In this document: one piece after another, positions 5,157-5,180 of the stretch
How positions within the stretch are numbered: the stretch's first letter is position 1
Layout of the letters: every line of letters begins with the position of its first letter
Assembly: GCA_900551225.1 (NCBI GenBank)
Contig: URUZ01000422.1
Coordinates: forward strand, 1 to 5,180
Source: an uncultured Clostridium sp.
Lineage (GTDB): Bacteria; Bacillota; Clostridia; Lachnospirales; Lachnospiraceae
Direction: 5' to 3'
DNA length: 5,180 bases
Made by a program: the position numbers and the translations under genes
The notes under the pieces: model-generated
What the model was told of the DNA's origin: nothing
Databases searched by the model: none
The model's input: only the letters and a program-made list of their open reading frames with translations

Positions 5157-5180
5157 CTACTGCCTCACTACCTTATATCC
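5157..5180 (-). CDS. Possible 3' end of an unidentified gene (runs off right edge)
   Basis: On the minus strand one frame reads GYKVVRQ followed by TAG at 5157-5159; the other two frames stop within the first dozen bases. The peptide is a plausible protein C-terminus and the following intergenic stretch is gene-free, but eight codons cannot establish a gene or a family. Confidence 0.22.
   Translation of the reverse strand, partial: GYKVVRQ

Noticed and set aside
1..5180. CRISPR arrays, tRNA or rRNA genes, insertion sequences and riboswitches
   Set aside because: No regularly spaced repeats, no cloverleaf with a T-loop signature, no transposase or terminal inverted repeats, and no intergenic leader long enough for a structured riboswitch.

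Overview
The window looks like chromosomal DNA of a low- to mid-GC Firmicute, most likely a Lachnospiraceae-type Clostridia. The reasons are strong AGGAGG-type ribosome binding sites before almost every gene, sigma-A-like TTGACA/TATAAT promoters, a Bacillus-type ECF promoter, and gene families typical of that group (PadR-DUF2812 pair, YoaP-type acetyltransferase, YcxB-like protein, ECF sigma factor with a membrane anti-sigma candidate). The genus cannot be fixed from the sequence alone.

Layout from left to right. (1) Minus strand, 1-751: an OmpR/PhoB-family response regulator, followed after an 11-nt overlap by the first 26 codons of a probable sensor histidine kinase that runs off the left edge. 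(2) Plus strand, 862-1837: a promoter-operator with a long inverted repeat, then a PadR-family repressor translationally coupled to a DUF2812 membrane protein. (3) Minus strand, 1860-2615: a GNAT acetyltransferase with a C-terminal YoaP thioredoxin-like domain. It converges on the DUF2812 gene across only 22 bp. (4) Plus strand, 2712-4404: an ECF sigma factor overlapping by 8 nt a one-pass membrane protein that is the likely anti-sigma factor. The operon is preceded by an exact TGAAAC-N16-CGTA element, the sequence recognised by SigW-type ECF sigma factors, and ends in a strong hairpin terminator. (5) Minus strand, 4456-4980: a two-pass YcxB-like membrane protein that shares the terminator region from the other side. 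Upstream of it lies a -10 box without a recognisable -35, and two copies of TTCATGACAT exactly 22 bp apart. (6) The right edge may hold the last seven codons of another minus-strand gene.

The window is thus three small, independent signalling units: a two-component system, a PadR-controlled membrane protein, and an apparently autoregulated ECF sigma/anti-sigma switch. Interspersed with them are two single genes that could be stress-response genes. No RNA gene, mobile element or CRISPR array was found. The most informative signals are regulatory: the ECF autoregulation promoter, the PadR operator placed over its own promoter, and the phased repeat upstream of the ycxB-like gene.
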